NCBI GenBank assembly: GCA_029248915.1
Contig: JAQWIK010000103.1
Coordinates: 1-49,405, forward strand
Direction of reading: 5' to 3'
DNA length: 49,405 nt
Origin: Paracoccaceae bacterium
GTDB taxonomy: Bacteria; Pseudomonadota; Alphaproteobacteria; Rhodobacterales; Rhodobacteraceae
The notes below the pieces were generated by a model that made no database searches, was not told where the DNA came from, and was given only the letters and a program-made list of their open reading frames with translations. The position numbers were made by a program, and so were the translations under genes. Below are positions 7,928 to 15,769 of the stretch, in pieces (the stretch's first letter is position 1; the number at the start of each line of letters is the position of its first letter).

Positions 7928-8263
7928 ATGTCACTGCCAGTCATTACTAAAGAGACAACTCAAACCGAATTAGACGCAATAGTTCAGAAAGCAAAGTCAG
8001 CATCCTGCTTTTTAAAGGCTATAAGCCATGAAGGCCGCCTTATGATCCTTTGTCATCTTGTATCTGGAGAAAAATCTGTGACTGAACTTGAAGACTTAAT
8101 TTTAGCTCGGCAGGCTGCGGTATCTCAACAATTATCAAGACTAAGACTAGAAGGGCTAGTTATTCCGAGGCGAGACGGTAAAACGATATACTATCGCCTG
8201 GTCGATGACAAACCTAAACAAGTTTTAGAGATAGTTTACGATTTATTTTGCCGCGACAATTAG
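7928..8263 (+). CDS. soxR: SoxR, ArsR-family sulfur-responsive repressor
   Basis: This is the winged-helix repressor of sox genes. The 111-residue product has the ArsR fold: SHEGRLMILCHL (helix 2), the recognition helix AAVSQQLSRLRLEGLV and the wing RRDGKTIYYRL. It has cysteines at 27, 42 and 108. Cys42 and Cys108 are 66 residues apart and occupy the same places as the two cysteines (41 and 107, from memory) by which Rhodobacter SqrR senses reactive sulfane sulfur, so a persulfide/polysulfide-responsive switch is expected. AGGTGAG precedes the ATG. It is not the redox-stress SoxR of enterobacteria. Confidence 0.9.
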   Translation: MSLPVITKETTQTELDAIVQKAKSASCFLKAISHEGRLMILCHLVSGEKSVTELEDLILARQAAVSQQLSRLRLEGLVIPRRDGKTIYYRLVDDKPKQVLEIVYDLFCRDN

Positions 8264-8294
8264 ATTTAATTGAGAAATTAATAGGGATTAAATA

Positions 8295-8888
8295 TTACTG
8301 ATATTCTGTTAATCGCGCAACGTATCTTGCAAGGGTATCGATTTCTAAATTTATAGGGTCGCCAACTTGGGTCGCATCCCATGACGTTACTTTTTTTGTG
8401 TGCGGAACCAAATTTATTCCAAATGTATTATCTTGCACCTCATTAACAGTTAAAGACGTACCATTTAAAGCGACAGATCCTTTTGGAGCAATAAAACGGG
8501 CTAATTCCCTGGGCACTTCGAACACAAATCTGGTACTGTCACCTTCATCTTTAATGGATGAAACTTTTGCAATTCCATCCACGTGACCAGAAACAATATG
8601 TCCACCAAGCTCGTCTCCAACTTTTAGTGAGCGCTCTAAATTCACCTTATGACTAATTTCCCAAAGACCAGTTCCTATAATCGTTTTAGAGACAGTCTCT
8701 GCGCTGATCTCAACATCAAACCAATTGTTCCCAAAATCTACTGCCGTGAGGCAAATTCCATCACAGGCTATAGATGCACCAAATGCAATTCCTTTTGCAT
8801 CATAATTTGTTTTTATCCGAGCACGAAGGTCACCTTTCTTTTCTAATTGGATAATCTCACCCACATCTGTGATTATTCCTGTAAACAT
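8295..8888 (-). CDS. ribE: Riboflavin synthase, alpha subunit
   Basis: Riboflavin synthase dismutates two 6,7-dimethyl-8-ribityllumazine molecules to riboflavin, the last step of the pathway. The 197-residue product has the two tandem lumazine-binding barrels (about residues 1-97 and 98-190), the diagnostic start MFTGI, and repeated motifs such as CDGICLT and LNGTSLTV. The C-terminal helix (LARYVARL) mediates trimerisation in the family. It follows ribD by 88 bases on the same strand. It converges with soxR, separated by 31 bases. No FMN riboswitch is visible. Confidence 0.96.
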   Translation of the reverse strand: MFTGIITDVGEIIQLEKKGDLRARIKTNYDAKGIAFGASIACDGICLTAVDFGNNWFDVEISAETVSKTIIGTGLWEISHKVNLERSLKVGDELGGHIVSGHVDGIAKVSSIKDEGDSTRFVFEVPRELARFIAPKGSVALNGTSLTVNEVQDNTFGINLVPHTKKVTSWDATQVGDPINLEIDTLARYVARLTEYQ

Positions 8889-8976
8889 CTGAGATTAAGC
8901 TCCAAAAATATTAAAAATTATTAATTACGGTAACCTATAAAATTTTTCAGCAAAAGTGTATCAATTAAGAAATATT

Positions 8977-10083
8977 TTAATTTTTGATATATTTGTCCGT
9001 TGGGTGCCAAATATTTAAAACTTCAGTATCAAAAGATAGTGTTTGATCCAACCGCCAACGTTTTGCATCAATCAACGCATTAATCCCCAATTCCCCAATA
9101 CTGGGAACCCCATCAGCTCCAACAATCAAGCCTCCATGAAATGTAACTATTTCATCAACCAGTTCTGAGCGAATAAGCGAGGCTGCGAGCTTGCCACCTC
9201 CTTCACAAAGTAGTCTCGTTATCCCTTGATCTGATAATTTTTGCATAACACCTTTTAAAGAAATACCAAAATCATCAACTTCGCATTCAAACAATTTAGC
9301 TCCTAATTGTAACCATTTACTCCTAAGCTCTTCACATACTCCGTTTGAGTGGAATATCCAAACTGGCTGTTCATGAATTGTCTTGGCCAAATTACTTTTT
9401 ATTGAAATTTCCAAATCGGAACTCAATACGATTCTGCATGGCTGTATACAAGTTCCCAAATCTCTCACATTCAGACTAGGATCATCGGATATTACTGTTC
9501 CACTTCCAACCATAATGGCATCATGTTTCCGCCTCATATTATGAACAAAATGACGAGCAGAAGAGCCAGTTATCCACTTACTATCGGCTGTTCTAGTTGC
9601 AATTTTTCCATCGAGACTTGCAGCTAACTTGAGCGTAATCCAGGGTCGACAGCTACTCTGAGAAGAAAAAAAACCAGCGTGATCCAGGGAAGCCTTCTCA
9701 GATAAAACACCAACTTTAACCTCTATCCCAGCAGCATTTAGAATAGATATTCCTTTACCATTTACTCTTTTATCTGGATCAATGGCTGCCACAACGGCAC
9801 GCTTTATACCTGCTTCAACAAGCGCATGCGCACATGAGGGCGTTTGGCCCTCGTGAGAGCATGGTTCCAAAGTTATATAAGCAGTAGCACCGTTTGCGGC
9901 TGAACCAGCCTGCTTTAGTGCCTGTGTTTCTGCATGTGGCCTTCCATGCGGGGCCGTGTAGCCTCTGCCAACAATCACATCATTTTTTACCAGCACACAT
10001 CCAACACTTGGGTTCGGCGAAGTTTGACCTAAATTACGACGCCCAAGCGAAATCGCTAATGCCATATAGCGTTCATCTGACAC
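8977..10083 (-). CDS. ribD: Bifunctional riboflavin deaminase/reductase RibD
   Basis: RibD deaminates and then reduces the pyrimidine intermediate of riboflavin synthesis. The 368-residue product has an N-terminal zinc-dependent deaminase (HAET about residue 50, EPCSHEGQTPSC with the zinc cysteines) and a C-terminal reductase (LAASLDGKIATRTADSKWIT, then the nucleotide-binding LLCEGGGKLAASL). The start is GTG at 10083, five bases after nrdR stops. The family's DxRYMALA start supports it over the ATG seven codons in. nrdR-ribD-ribE is a common order in alphaproteobacteria and other groups. Confidence 0.95.
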   Translation of the reverse strand: MSDERYMALAISLGRRNLGQTSPNPSVGCVLVKNDVIVGRGYTAPHGRPHAETQALKQAGSAANGATAYITLEPCSHEGQTPSCAHALVEAGIKRAVVAAIDPDKRVNGKGISILNAAGIEVKVGVLSEKASLDHAGFFSSQSSCRPWITLKLAASLDGKIATRTADSKWITGSSARHFVHNMRRKHDAIMVGSGTVISDDPSLNVRDLGTCIQPCRIVLSSDLEISIKSNLAKTIHEQPVWIFHSNGVCEELRSKWLQLGAKLFECEVDDFGISLKGVMQKLSDQGITRLLCEGGGKLAASLIRSELVDEIVTFHGGLIVGADGVPSIGELGINALIDAKRWRLDQTLSFDTEVLNIWHPTDKYIKN

Positions 10084-10088
10084 TAAAA

Positions 10089-10559
10089 TTAGGCTTTATC
10101 GTCTGTATCTGGTGGTCTGAGTTCGGATACAAACTTATCAAAATCATCAGCTGCTTGAAAATTTTTGTAAACGCTAGCAAACCTAACATAGGCTACGGTA
10201 TCAATTCGCGCCAAAGCTTCCATAACAATTTCACCAATTTTATTAGAATTGATGTCAGTTTCTCCTAAACTTTCAAGGCGACGGACGATGCCAGATATCA
10301 TCTGCTCCATCCTCTCGTGTTCAACAGGCCTTTTTTGCAAAGCTATACGAATAGATCTCTCTAGTTTATCTCTATCAAAGTCTTCACGCTTTCCATTTGA
10401 TTTTATGACTACCAAATCTCTTAGTTGAACGCGCTCATATGTTGTAAAACGACCACCGCAAGCAACACAAAATCTGCGTCGTCTTATAGAAACATGGTCT
10501 TCTGCGGGTCTTGAGTCTTTTACCTGTGTATCAATATTACCACAAAACGGACAACGCAT
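10089..10559 (-). CDS. nrdR: NrdR, repressor of ribonucleotide reductase genes
   Basis: NrdR senses ATP/dATP and represses ribonucleotide reductase genes. The 156-residue product is full length, with an N-terminal zinc ribbon (CPFCG at residues 3-7 and CVACGGRF near 31-38, with the arginine-rich RRRRFC strand) and an ATP-cone domain (about 49-139, starting [11 protein letters not shown]). A purine-rich AAGAGG precedes the ATG. The upstream gap carries a consensus DnaA box. Confidence 0.97.
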   Translation of the reverse strand: MRCPFCGNIDTQVKDSRPAEDHVSIRRRRFCVACGGRFTTYERVQLRDLVVIKSNGKREDFDRDKLERSIRIALQKRPVEHERMEQMISGIVRRLESLGETDINSNKIGEIVMEALARIDTVAYVRFASVYKNFQAADDFDKFVSELRPPDTDDKA

Positions 10560-10605
10560 TACTACACCTCTTGTTGTAATCTCTCAATCTGGATCTTGCG
10601 CACAC

Positions 10606-10614
10606 TTATCCACA
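10606..10614. promoter_or_regulatory. Consensus DnaA box upstream of nrdR
   Basis: TTATCCACA, an exact match to the DnaA box consensus TTATNCACA, lies 47 bases before the nrdR start codon in a 118-base gap between nrdR and the YjbQ gene. One box does not make an origin. A role in tying nrdR transcription to replication is possible; chance is also possible for a nine-base match in a 49-kb window. Confidence 0.4.
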
Positions 10615-10677
10615 GTTAGAATAAAAAATAAACAACAAATTGTGTAGTGTGAATTTTTTACGCCTATATAAAGTAAA

Positions 10678-11091
10678 TCAAGCTAATAGAAGAGACGCGG
10701 CTATTTCTCTTTTACGTGGACTTGCGCGATGTTCAACAAGGTAAATTCCCTGCCAGGTACCAAGTGTCATTTTACCATTTACTACGGGGATGGATAATGT
10801 CGTGGGCAGTAGCCCAGATTTGATATGAGCAGGCATATCATCAGGCCCCTCATAAGTATGGGTTAAGTAAGACATTTCTGGAGATGAACTGGGGGGAACT
10901 AATTTCTCAAGATACTGAATAAAGTCAAATTTTACTTCTGGATCAGCATTTTCCTGAATCAAAAGGCTAGCTGAAGTATGTTTGACCAAAAGTGTCAAAA
11001 GCCCATTCCCCTCAAGCCATTTTGCTACTTGGGTTGTTACTTCGTAAAGACCAGGGCCATTTGTCAAAACAATAAAATTATTTATTTTCAT
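10678..11091 (-). CDS. YjbQ/UPF0047 family protein (secondary thiamine-phosphate synthase-like)
   Basis: A single-domain protein of 137 residues, as usual for this family. Features are LLTLLVKHTSASLLIQENADP (residues about 35-55), the histidine-rich middle THTYEGPDDMPAHIKSGLLPTTL, and the closing GTWQGIYLVEHR. The histidines line the family's metal-like site. E. coli YjbQ has weak thiamine-phosphate synthase activity, but the physiological role is unsettled. I use the ATG at 11091; a TTG two codons upstream (11097) is less likely. It is flanked by nrdR and rpoD on the same strand. Confidence 0.9.
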   Translation of the reverse strand: MKINNFIVLTNGPGLYEVTTQVAKWLEGNGLLTLLVKHTSASLLIQENADPEVKFDFIQYLEKLVPPSSSPEMSYLTHTYEGPDDMPAHIKSGLLPTTLSIPVVNGKMTLGTWQGIYLVEHRASPRKREIAASLLLA

Positions 11092-11135
11092 ATTCAAAAA
11101 AATAGAACAGTATTTCTTGGCTAAAACGAGTACCG

Positions 11136-13115
11136 TTATTGATCAAGGAAACTTCGTAATTTTCTGCTCCTGCTGGGGTGCTTTAACTTTCTCAAAGCTT
11201 TAGCTTCAATTTGCCTAATTCTTTCCCTGGTAACACTAAATTGTTGCCCCACCTCTTCGAGAGTATGATCGGTATTCATCCCAATACCAAACCGCATTCT
11301 TAAAACTCTCTCTTCTCTAGGTGTTAGTGAAGAAAGAACCCGAGTAGTTGTTTCTTTGAGGTTTTCTTGAATGGCGCTGTCTAACGGAAGTACAGCATTT
11401 TTATCTTCTATAAAGTCACCCAATTGTGAATCTTCTTCATCCCCAATCGGAGTTTCTAAAGAAATTGGTTCCTTAGCAATCTTCATAACCTTACGAACTT
11501 TTTCAAGAGGCATTTGCAGTTTGGCAGCTAACTCTTCAGGAGTTGGCTCTCTTCCAATTTCATGAAGCATCTGTCTGCCAGTACGCACCAGTTTATTTAT
11601 TGTTTCAATCATATGAACTGGGATTCTAATGGTCCTAGCTTGATCTGCTATAGAACGCGTAATAGCCTGACGTATCCACCAAGTCGCATAAGTCGAGAAC
11701 TTGTACCCACGGCGATATTCAAATTTATCAACCGCTTTCATGAGTCCAATATTACCCTCCTGGATCAAGTCTAGGAATTGCAAACCACGATTGGTGTACT
11801 TTTTGGCTATTGAAATCACTAATCGCAAATTCGCTTCAACCATTTCCTTTTTAGCTTGACGGGCCTCTTTCTCGCCCTTCTGCACTTGGGAAACAATTCT
11901 TCTAAATTCAGAGATATCTAGACCGACATATTGTCCCACTTGCGCCATATCAGATCTTAATTCTTCAGCCTTTTCTCGTGATTTATCAATGAACATTTGC
12001 CAACCACGACCAGTTTTTTCAGCCATCCGGTCAAGCCAATTAGGGTCTAGTTCGTATCCCCTATACTCTTCGATAAAATCTCTCCGATTGATACGCGCTT
12101 GATCGGCTAATTTTACAATTGACCCATCAATCTGCATTATTCTTCGATTTATACCATAAAGTTGGTCTATTAGGGCTTCAATTCTGTTATTATGAAGGTG
12201 TAACTCATTAACCAATTCAACAATTTCTGATCTCAAAGATTGATAATGTTTCTCTTGGGTTTCAGTGAAATCGCTTCCATCGTTTAAAGTTGCAGATATT
12301 CTATCGTCCTGCATTTCAGATAACTGTGAATAATCTGCCGCTATGCGATCTAAACTTTCCAAAACACGCGGTTTTAATTCGGCTTCCATTGCCGCTAGTG
12401 ACATGTTCGACTGGTCATCGTCCTCATCATCATCGTCATCGTTAATAATTGGGTTGCCATCAGCATCTAACTCTTCTCCAGATTGTTTTACTGGAGCACC
12501 ATTAACGTTAGAGGTTTTCACGACCTTTTGATCATCAACCTCTTCTCCCATTTGATTTCCAAATGTAGCCTCAAGATCGATAACATCTCTCAGCAAAATA
12601 TCCTCGCTTAAAAGCTCATCTCGCCATATTGTAATCGCTTGAAAAGTAAGTGGGCTTTCACACAAACCCAAAATCATTGTGTTTCGACCAGCCTCTATCC
12701 GCTTTGCAATTGCGATTTCGCCTTCTCTACTGAGTAACTCAACAGAGCCCATTTCCCGAAGATACATGCGCACCGGATCATCTGTTCGATCTAACTTTTC
12801 CGTATCCCCACCAGAAACAGCAACGTCTTTAGTTTGGTTTACTGCGACTAAATCTGTAACTCGACCTTCTTCTTCTTCAACATCTTCGTCTTCTATGATG
12901 TTTATGCCCATCTCTGACAGCATCGACATAACATCTTCAATCTGTTCCGAAGAAACTTGATCTGGCGGCAAAACATTATTCAATTGATCATAAGTTATGT
13001 AACCGCGCTCTCTCGCTTCAGCGATCATCTTCTTGACCGCGGCCTGACTCATGTCTAATGCCAAGTCGGCTTCTTGTTCATCGGTTTTCCGAACTTCTGT
13101 ATCTTTTGCAGCCAT
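11136..13115 (-). CDS. rpoD: RpoD, primary sigma factor (sigma-70/sigma-D)
   Basis: The housekeeping sigma factor directs RNA polymerase to -10/-35 promoters. I choose the ATG at 13115 (AGGAG seven bases upstream; the product starts MAAKDTEV like related proteins); the frame stays open to 13160. The 659-residue product has region 1.1 at the N-terminus, region 1.2 ([21 protein letters not shown]), an acidic run of Asp/Glu, a large non-conserved region, region 2 ([33 protein letters not shown], with the -10 recognition [15 protein letters not shown]), region 3 and region 4 with the helix-turn-helix [18 protein letters not shown]. dnaG lies upstream on the same strand, as in the macromolecular synthesis operon. 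Confidence 0.98.
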   Translation of the reverse strand: MAAKDTEVRKTDEQEADLALDMSQAAVKKMIAEARERGYITYDQLNNVLPPDQVSSEQIEDVMSMLSEMGINIIEDEDVEEEEGRVTDLVAVNQTKDVAVSGGDTEKLDRTDDPVRMYLREMGSVELLSREGEIAIAKRIEAGRNTMILGLCESPLTFQAITIWRDELLSEDILLRDVIDLEATFGNQMGEEVDDQKVVKTSNVNGAPVKQSGEELDADGNPIINDDDDDEDDDQSNMSLAAMEAELKPRVLESLDRIAADYSQLSEMQDDRISATLNDGSDFTETQEKHYQSLRSEIVELVNELHLHNNRIEALIDQLYGINRRIMQIDGSIVKLADQARINRRDFIEEYRGYELDPNWLDRMAEKTGRGWQMFIDKSREKAEELRSDMAQVGQYVGLDISEFRRIVSQVQKGEKEARQAKKEMVEANLRLVISIAKKYTNRGLQFLDLIQEGNIGLMKAVDKFEYRRGYKFSTYATWWIRQAITRSIADQARTIRIPVHMIETINKLVRTGRQMLHEIGREPTPEELAAKLQMPLEKVRKVMKIAKEPISLETPIGDEEDSQLGDFIEDKNAVLPLDSAIQENLKETTTRVLSSLTPREERVLRMRFGIGMNTDHTLEEVGQQFSVTRERIRQIEAKALRKLKHPSRSRKLRSFLDQ

Positions 13116-13139
13116 GATTAGCTCCTGAGGCGTATCGAG

Positions 13140-13180
13140 TGATTCGTATTTCCGAATCAATAGCGTGAACTTTTGATTCG
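13140..13180 (-). promoter_or_regulatory. rpoD leader with three GANTC sites and two mutually exclusive hairpins
   Basis: On the minus strand the heptamer CGAATCA occurs at 13180-13174 and again at 13146-13140, with its complement TGATTCG at 13159-13153 between them. The middle copy can pair with either neighbour (loops of 14 or 6 bases). Each copy contains a GANTC, the CcrM methylation sequence: 13141-13145, 13154-13158 and 13175-13179. The cluster ends 25 bases upstream of the chosen rpoD start. A GcrA/CcrM-responsive promoter element or a leader switch are both inferences. Confidence 0.5.
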
Positions 13181-13207
13181 CACACCCATATAACTTAATA
13201 ATCTCGG

Positions 13208-15157
13208 TTAATTTTCATGATTTTTAGATTTATTAAAGGTATCTTGGGAAATTTCTTCCAAAAGTGCGTCAAACTGACTTTTTTCTTCTCTATTTAATTT
13301 TACTCCATTAGGAGCAGTTTCAAAATTATTTAGATCGTCTTTTTCTGATTTATTGCTACTAAGTCTTACTTGTGTTGCTTGGCCAAGTCGCCAAAATGCT
13401 GTTTCGTCTAGCTCCTCAGCTGAGGAATTCACAACTTCTTGTAGCTCAGCATCCAAACCACGCTGAATTTCCAATTTTTTAATCTCATCCAATAAGATCA
13501 ATTCAGCTTGTTGAGGATCATTTTTGGTCCCAAGACAAGGTATAATGTTTACGTAGCTTTGTTTAAAGAGCTTCCCAAGAGCCTTATCACCAAATTTCTT
13601 TTCAAGGTTTTCTGTTATCTCTTTGTACCCCAAGTGTCCCATATTTATAATTTCATCTAATAACGAAACGTGGTCCTTAGAGTTCCAATCCATTGTGGTT
13701 AGTTTTTCTTTATTTGTTTCAATTAAATTTGGATATTTAACTAAAATAGCAAGAATGACTCCTTCTTTAAAAGAAATAAAGTTTTTCTTATCCGAATTTG
13801 CAATAAATGAACTTTTTATGGCGTTTCCCGTAGAAGTAATATTGTTAAGATCCGAAGATTTTTTTACAGTCTTTTTATTAAATGCGCCCCACTTTAGATC
13901 TTTAAAGTATTGCTGGTAATGATATTTAAGCTGCCTATCGCGAACATTTGAAATTGCTTGATCTAATTTTTTATCAAGAGCTGCCCTTGCGTCTGGATTA
14001 TCAAAAGAAAGACCCTCTGTTTCCCTTTTCCAGAGCAAGTCACCTAAAGAAATAGCATCATCAACTAAATTCTGCATAGCATCCCTACCCCGTTCTTGAA
14101 TTAGATCGTCAGGATCATATCCTTCAGGCATCAAAACGAATTTAATTGTTTTTCCCGTTTCAATTAATGGAAGAGCAACATCTATCAACCGATAAGCGGC
14201 ATTGATGCCCGCTCGATCTCCATCAAGCGCAATCACAGGGTTAGGACTTATTCGCCAGATCAAAGCTAATTGGTCTTTTGTTATAGCTGTACCCAAAGGA
14301 GCAACAGAAGCTTTAAAATTAGCCTGCGCGAGCGCGATAACATCCATATAGCCTTCTGCTACGATCAATGATGATTGTTTGTTAAGGGCAGATCTAGCAG
14401 CACTAAAATTATAAAGGCTTTTACCTTTATCAAATAATTTGGTTTCCGGAGAATTAAGATACTTGGCACGAGCATTTTGTGACATTGCTCGACCACCGAA
14501 GGCTATACACCGATCTCTAGAGTCTCGAATTGGATACATTATACGATCTCTAAATCGATCATATACCGCGCCACCATCGTCAGAACGAATGCACATTCCA
14601 GTATCAATTATATGTTCTTCTAAAATATTTTTATCTTTCAGATAATCAAATAGTTCGGTTCTATTATTGGATGCAAATCCGAGTTCAAAATTATCGATTG
14701 TAGCTGAAGTTAATTTTCGAGAATTGATATAATCTCGAGCTTTTGCACCTTGTGCCGAATTTAATGAGCGTTGATAAAATCTAACTGATAGATCCATAAT
14801 CTTAAAAAGTTCATCCCTATAGCTGGACTTTTCTTTTGCTTGTGGATCTTGTTCGGGCATTTGAAGGCCCGCCTCTTTAGCTAATATTTGAACTGCCTCA
14901 ATAAAATTTACATTTTCAGTTTCTTTTACAAAAGATATAGCATCTCCTTTTGCATGGCATCCAAAGCAATAATAAAAACCTTTTTGATCATCTACATGAA
15001 ATGAGGCTGTTTTTTCCTGATGAAAGGGACAAGGAGCCCACATATCACCTTTATTCTGGTTTGACTTTTTCAAGTCCCATGACACTTTACGACCAACAAC
15101 TTGGGTTACACTAACTCGTGAACGTAACTCTTCTAGGAAACCAGGTGGCAAACTCAT
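13208..15157 (-). CDS. dnaG: DnaG, DNA primase
   Basis: Primase makes the RNA primers for replication. The 649-residue product has the N-terminal CHC2 zinc-binding domain ([13 protein letters not shown] about residues 42-54, then [12 protein letters not shown]), the catalytic core with TOPRIM ([14 protein letters not shown] and ALDGDRAG acidic motifs, roughly residues 264-320) and a divergent C-terminal helicase-binding region rich in Lys, Asn and Ser. No strong ribosome binding site is seen before the ATG. It is followed 92 bases later by the chosen rpoD start. Confidence 0.97.
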   Translation of the reverse strand: MSLPPGFLEELRSRVSVTQVVGRKVSWDLKKSNQNKGDMWAPCPFHQEKTASFHVDDQKGFYYCFGCHAKGDAISFVKETENVNFIEAVQILAKEAGLQMPEQDPQAKEKSSYRDELFKIMDLSVRFYQRSLNSAQGAKARDYINSRKLTSATIDNFELGFASNNRTELFDYLKDKNILEEHIIDTGMCIRSDDGGAVYDRFRDRIMYPIRDSRDRCIAFGGRAMSQNARAKYLNSPETKLFDKGKSLYNFSAARSALNKQSSLIVAEGYMDVIALAQANFKASVAPLGTAITKDQLALIWRISPNPVIALDGDRAGINAAYRLIDVALPLIETGKTIKFVLMPEGYDPDDLIQERGRDAMQNLVDDAISLGDLLWKRETEGLSFDNPDARAALDKKLDQAISNVRDRQLKYHYQQYFKDLKWGAFNKKTVKKSSDLNNITSTGNAIKSSFIANSDKKNFISFKEGVILAILVKYPNLIETNKEKLTTMDWNSKDHVSLLDEIINMGHLGYKEITENLEKKFGDKALGKLFKQSYVNIIPCLGTKNDPQQAELILLDEIKKLEIQRGLDAELQEVVNSSAEELDETAFWRLGQATQVRLSSNKSEKDDLNNFETAPNGVKLNREEKSQFDALLEEISQDTFNKSKNHEN

Positions 15158-15169
15158 AATGCAAATATC

Positions 15170-15190
15170 GATTCAGATTTACTCAGAGTC
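15170..15190. promoter_or_regulatory. Two GANTC sites in the dnaG upstream region
   Basis: GATTC at 15170-15174 and GAGTC at 15186-15190 lie 13-33 bases upstream of the dnaG start codon, in the 69-base gap after soxG. Together with the three sites before rpoD this suggests CcrM/GcrA-dependent, cell-cycle-timed expression. That reading is an inference from the motif alone. Confidence 0.35.
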
Positions 15191-15226
15191 CAGAGTATAT
15201 ATCAATTTCATCAACTTAATATTATC

Positions 15227-15769
15227 CTAATGGCGGGCAACTACTGTTGAAAGTGCTTGGGTCAATTCATGGCAGAGTGTTTTTGCCATTGAACGAAATC
15301 CATACACATCAATTGTATCTGTGCCTACCCGGTGAAGGGTAACATTTACATGCATCAAACTGGTACGAACAACGTCACCACTTTTAAATGCTTTCAATCT
15401 TACATCAATTGGACTTAATCGCATTAGAACGTCTTCAATTGAGCCACCACTCATCCTCAAAATTACCCAAGCATCACTTTGATCTGTCAAAATTCCAAAA
15501 TTTGTTAATTTCTCATCAGGCTTTGCACCCACTAAAAGCGTATGCTGTCCAAACCACAAAGCTCGTGCGCCTTCTCGGCCAGTAGCACGCCCCTTACGAG
15601 GAATAGCCAGTCCATGGGATTTTTTTAACTGTTCAGATAATTTTTTTGAATTTCCTTTGTATTCAGAAATTGACGTGAGATTTAACGAAAGCATTTCCAC
15701 GATAGTAGTGTTTGAAAGTTTAATTGGCGTCAGCCCATCAGCAGCTGATTTAGTTAATAATTTAATCAC
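15227..15769 (-). CDS. soxG: Sarcosine oxidase, gamma subunit
   Basis: The gamma subunit is a structural part of cytoplasmic heterotetrameric sarcosine oxidase, with a fold related to the aminomethyltransferase domain. I choose the GTG at 15769: AAGGAG lies nine bases upstream within the end of soxA, and the GTG overlaps the soxA stop by eight bases. An ATG start at 15793 would lack this site. The product is 180 residues, with family features such as LWFGQHTLLVGA, DQSDAWVILRMSGGSIEDVLMRL and the closing YGFRSMAKTLCHEL. Confidence 0.88.
   Translation of the reverse strand: MIKLLTKSAADGLTPIKLSNTTIVEMLSLNLTSISEYKGNSKKLSEQLKKSHGLAIPRKGRATGREGARALWFGQHTLLVGAKPDEKLTNFGILTDQSDAWVILRMSGGSIEDVLMRLSPIDVRLKAFKSGDVVRTSLMHVNVTLHRVGTDTIDVYGFRSMAKTLCHELTQALSTVVARH

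Noticed and set aside
8266-8281. A 6-4-6 inverted repeat (TTAATT/AATTAA) between soxR and ribE
   Set aside because: The stem is made only of A-T pairs with no T tract on either strand, which is expected by chance in such AT-rich DNA.
9894-10268. A 124-codon plus-strand frame across ribD and nrdR
   Set aside because: It opposes two well-conserved genes and crosses their junction. The product has no recognisable domain and there is no ribosome binding site.
12410-12440. Triplet-like TCATCG repeat as a possible simple repeat or slippage locus
   Set aside because: It encodes the acidic Asp/Glu run normal in the non-conserved region of RpoD; the codons vary and the run is short.
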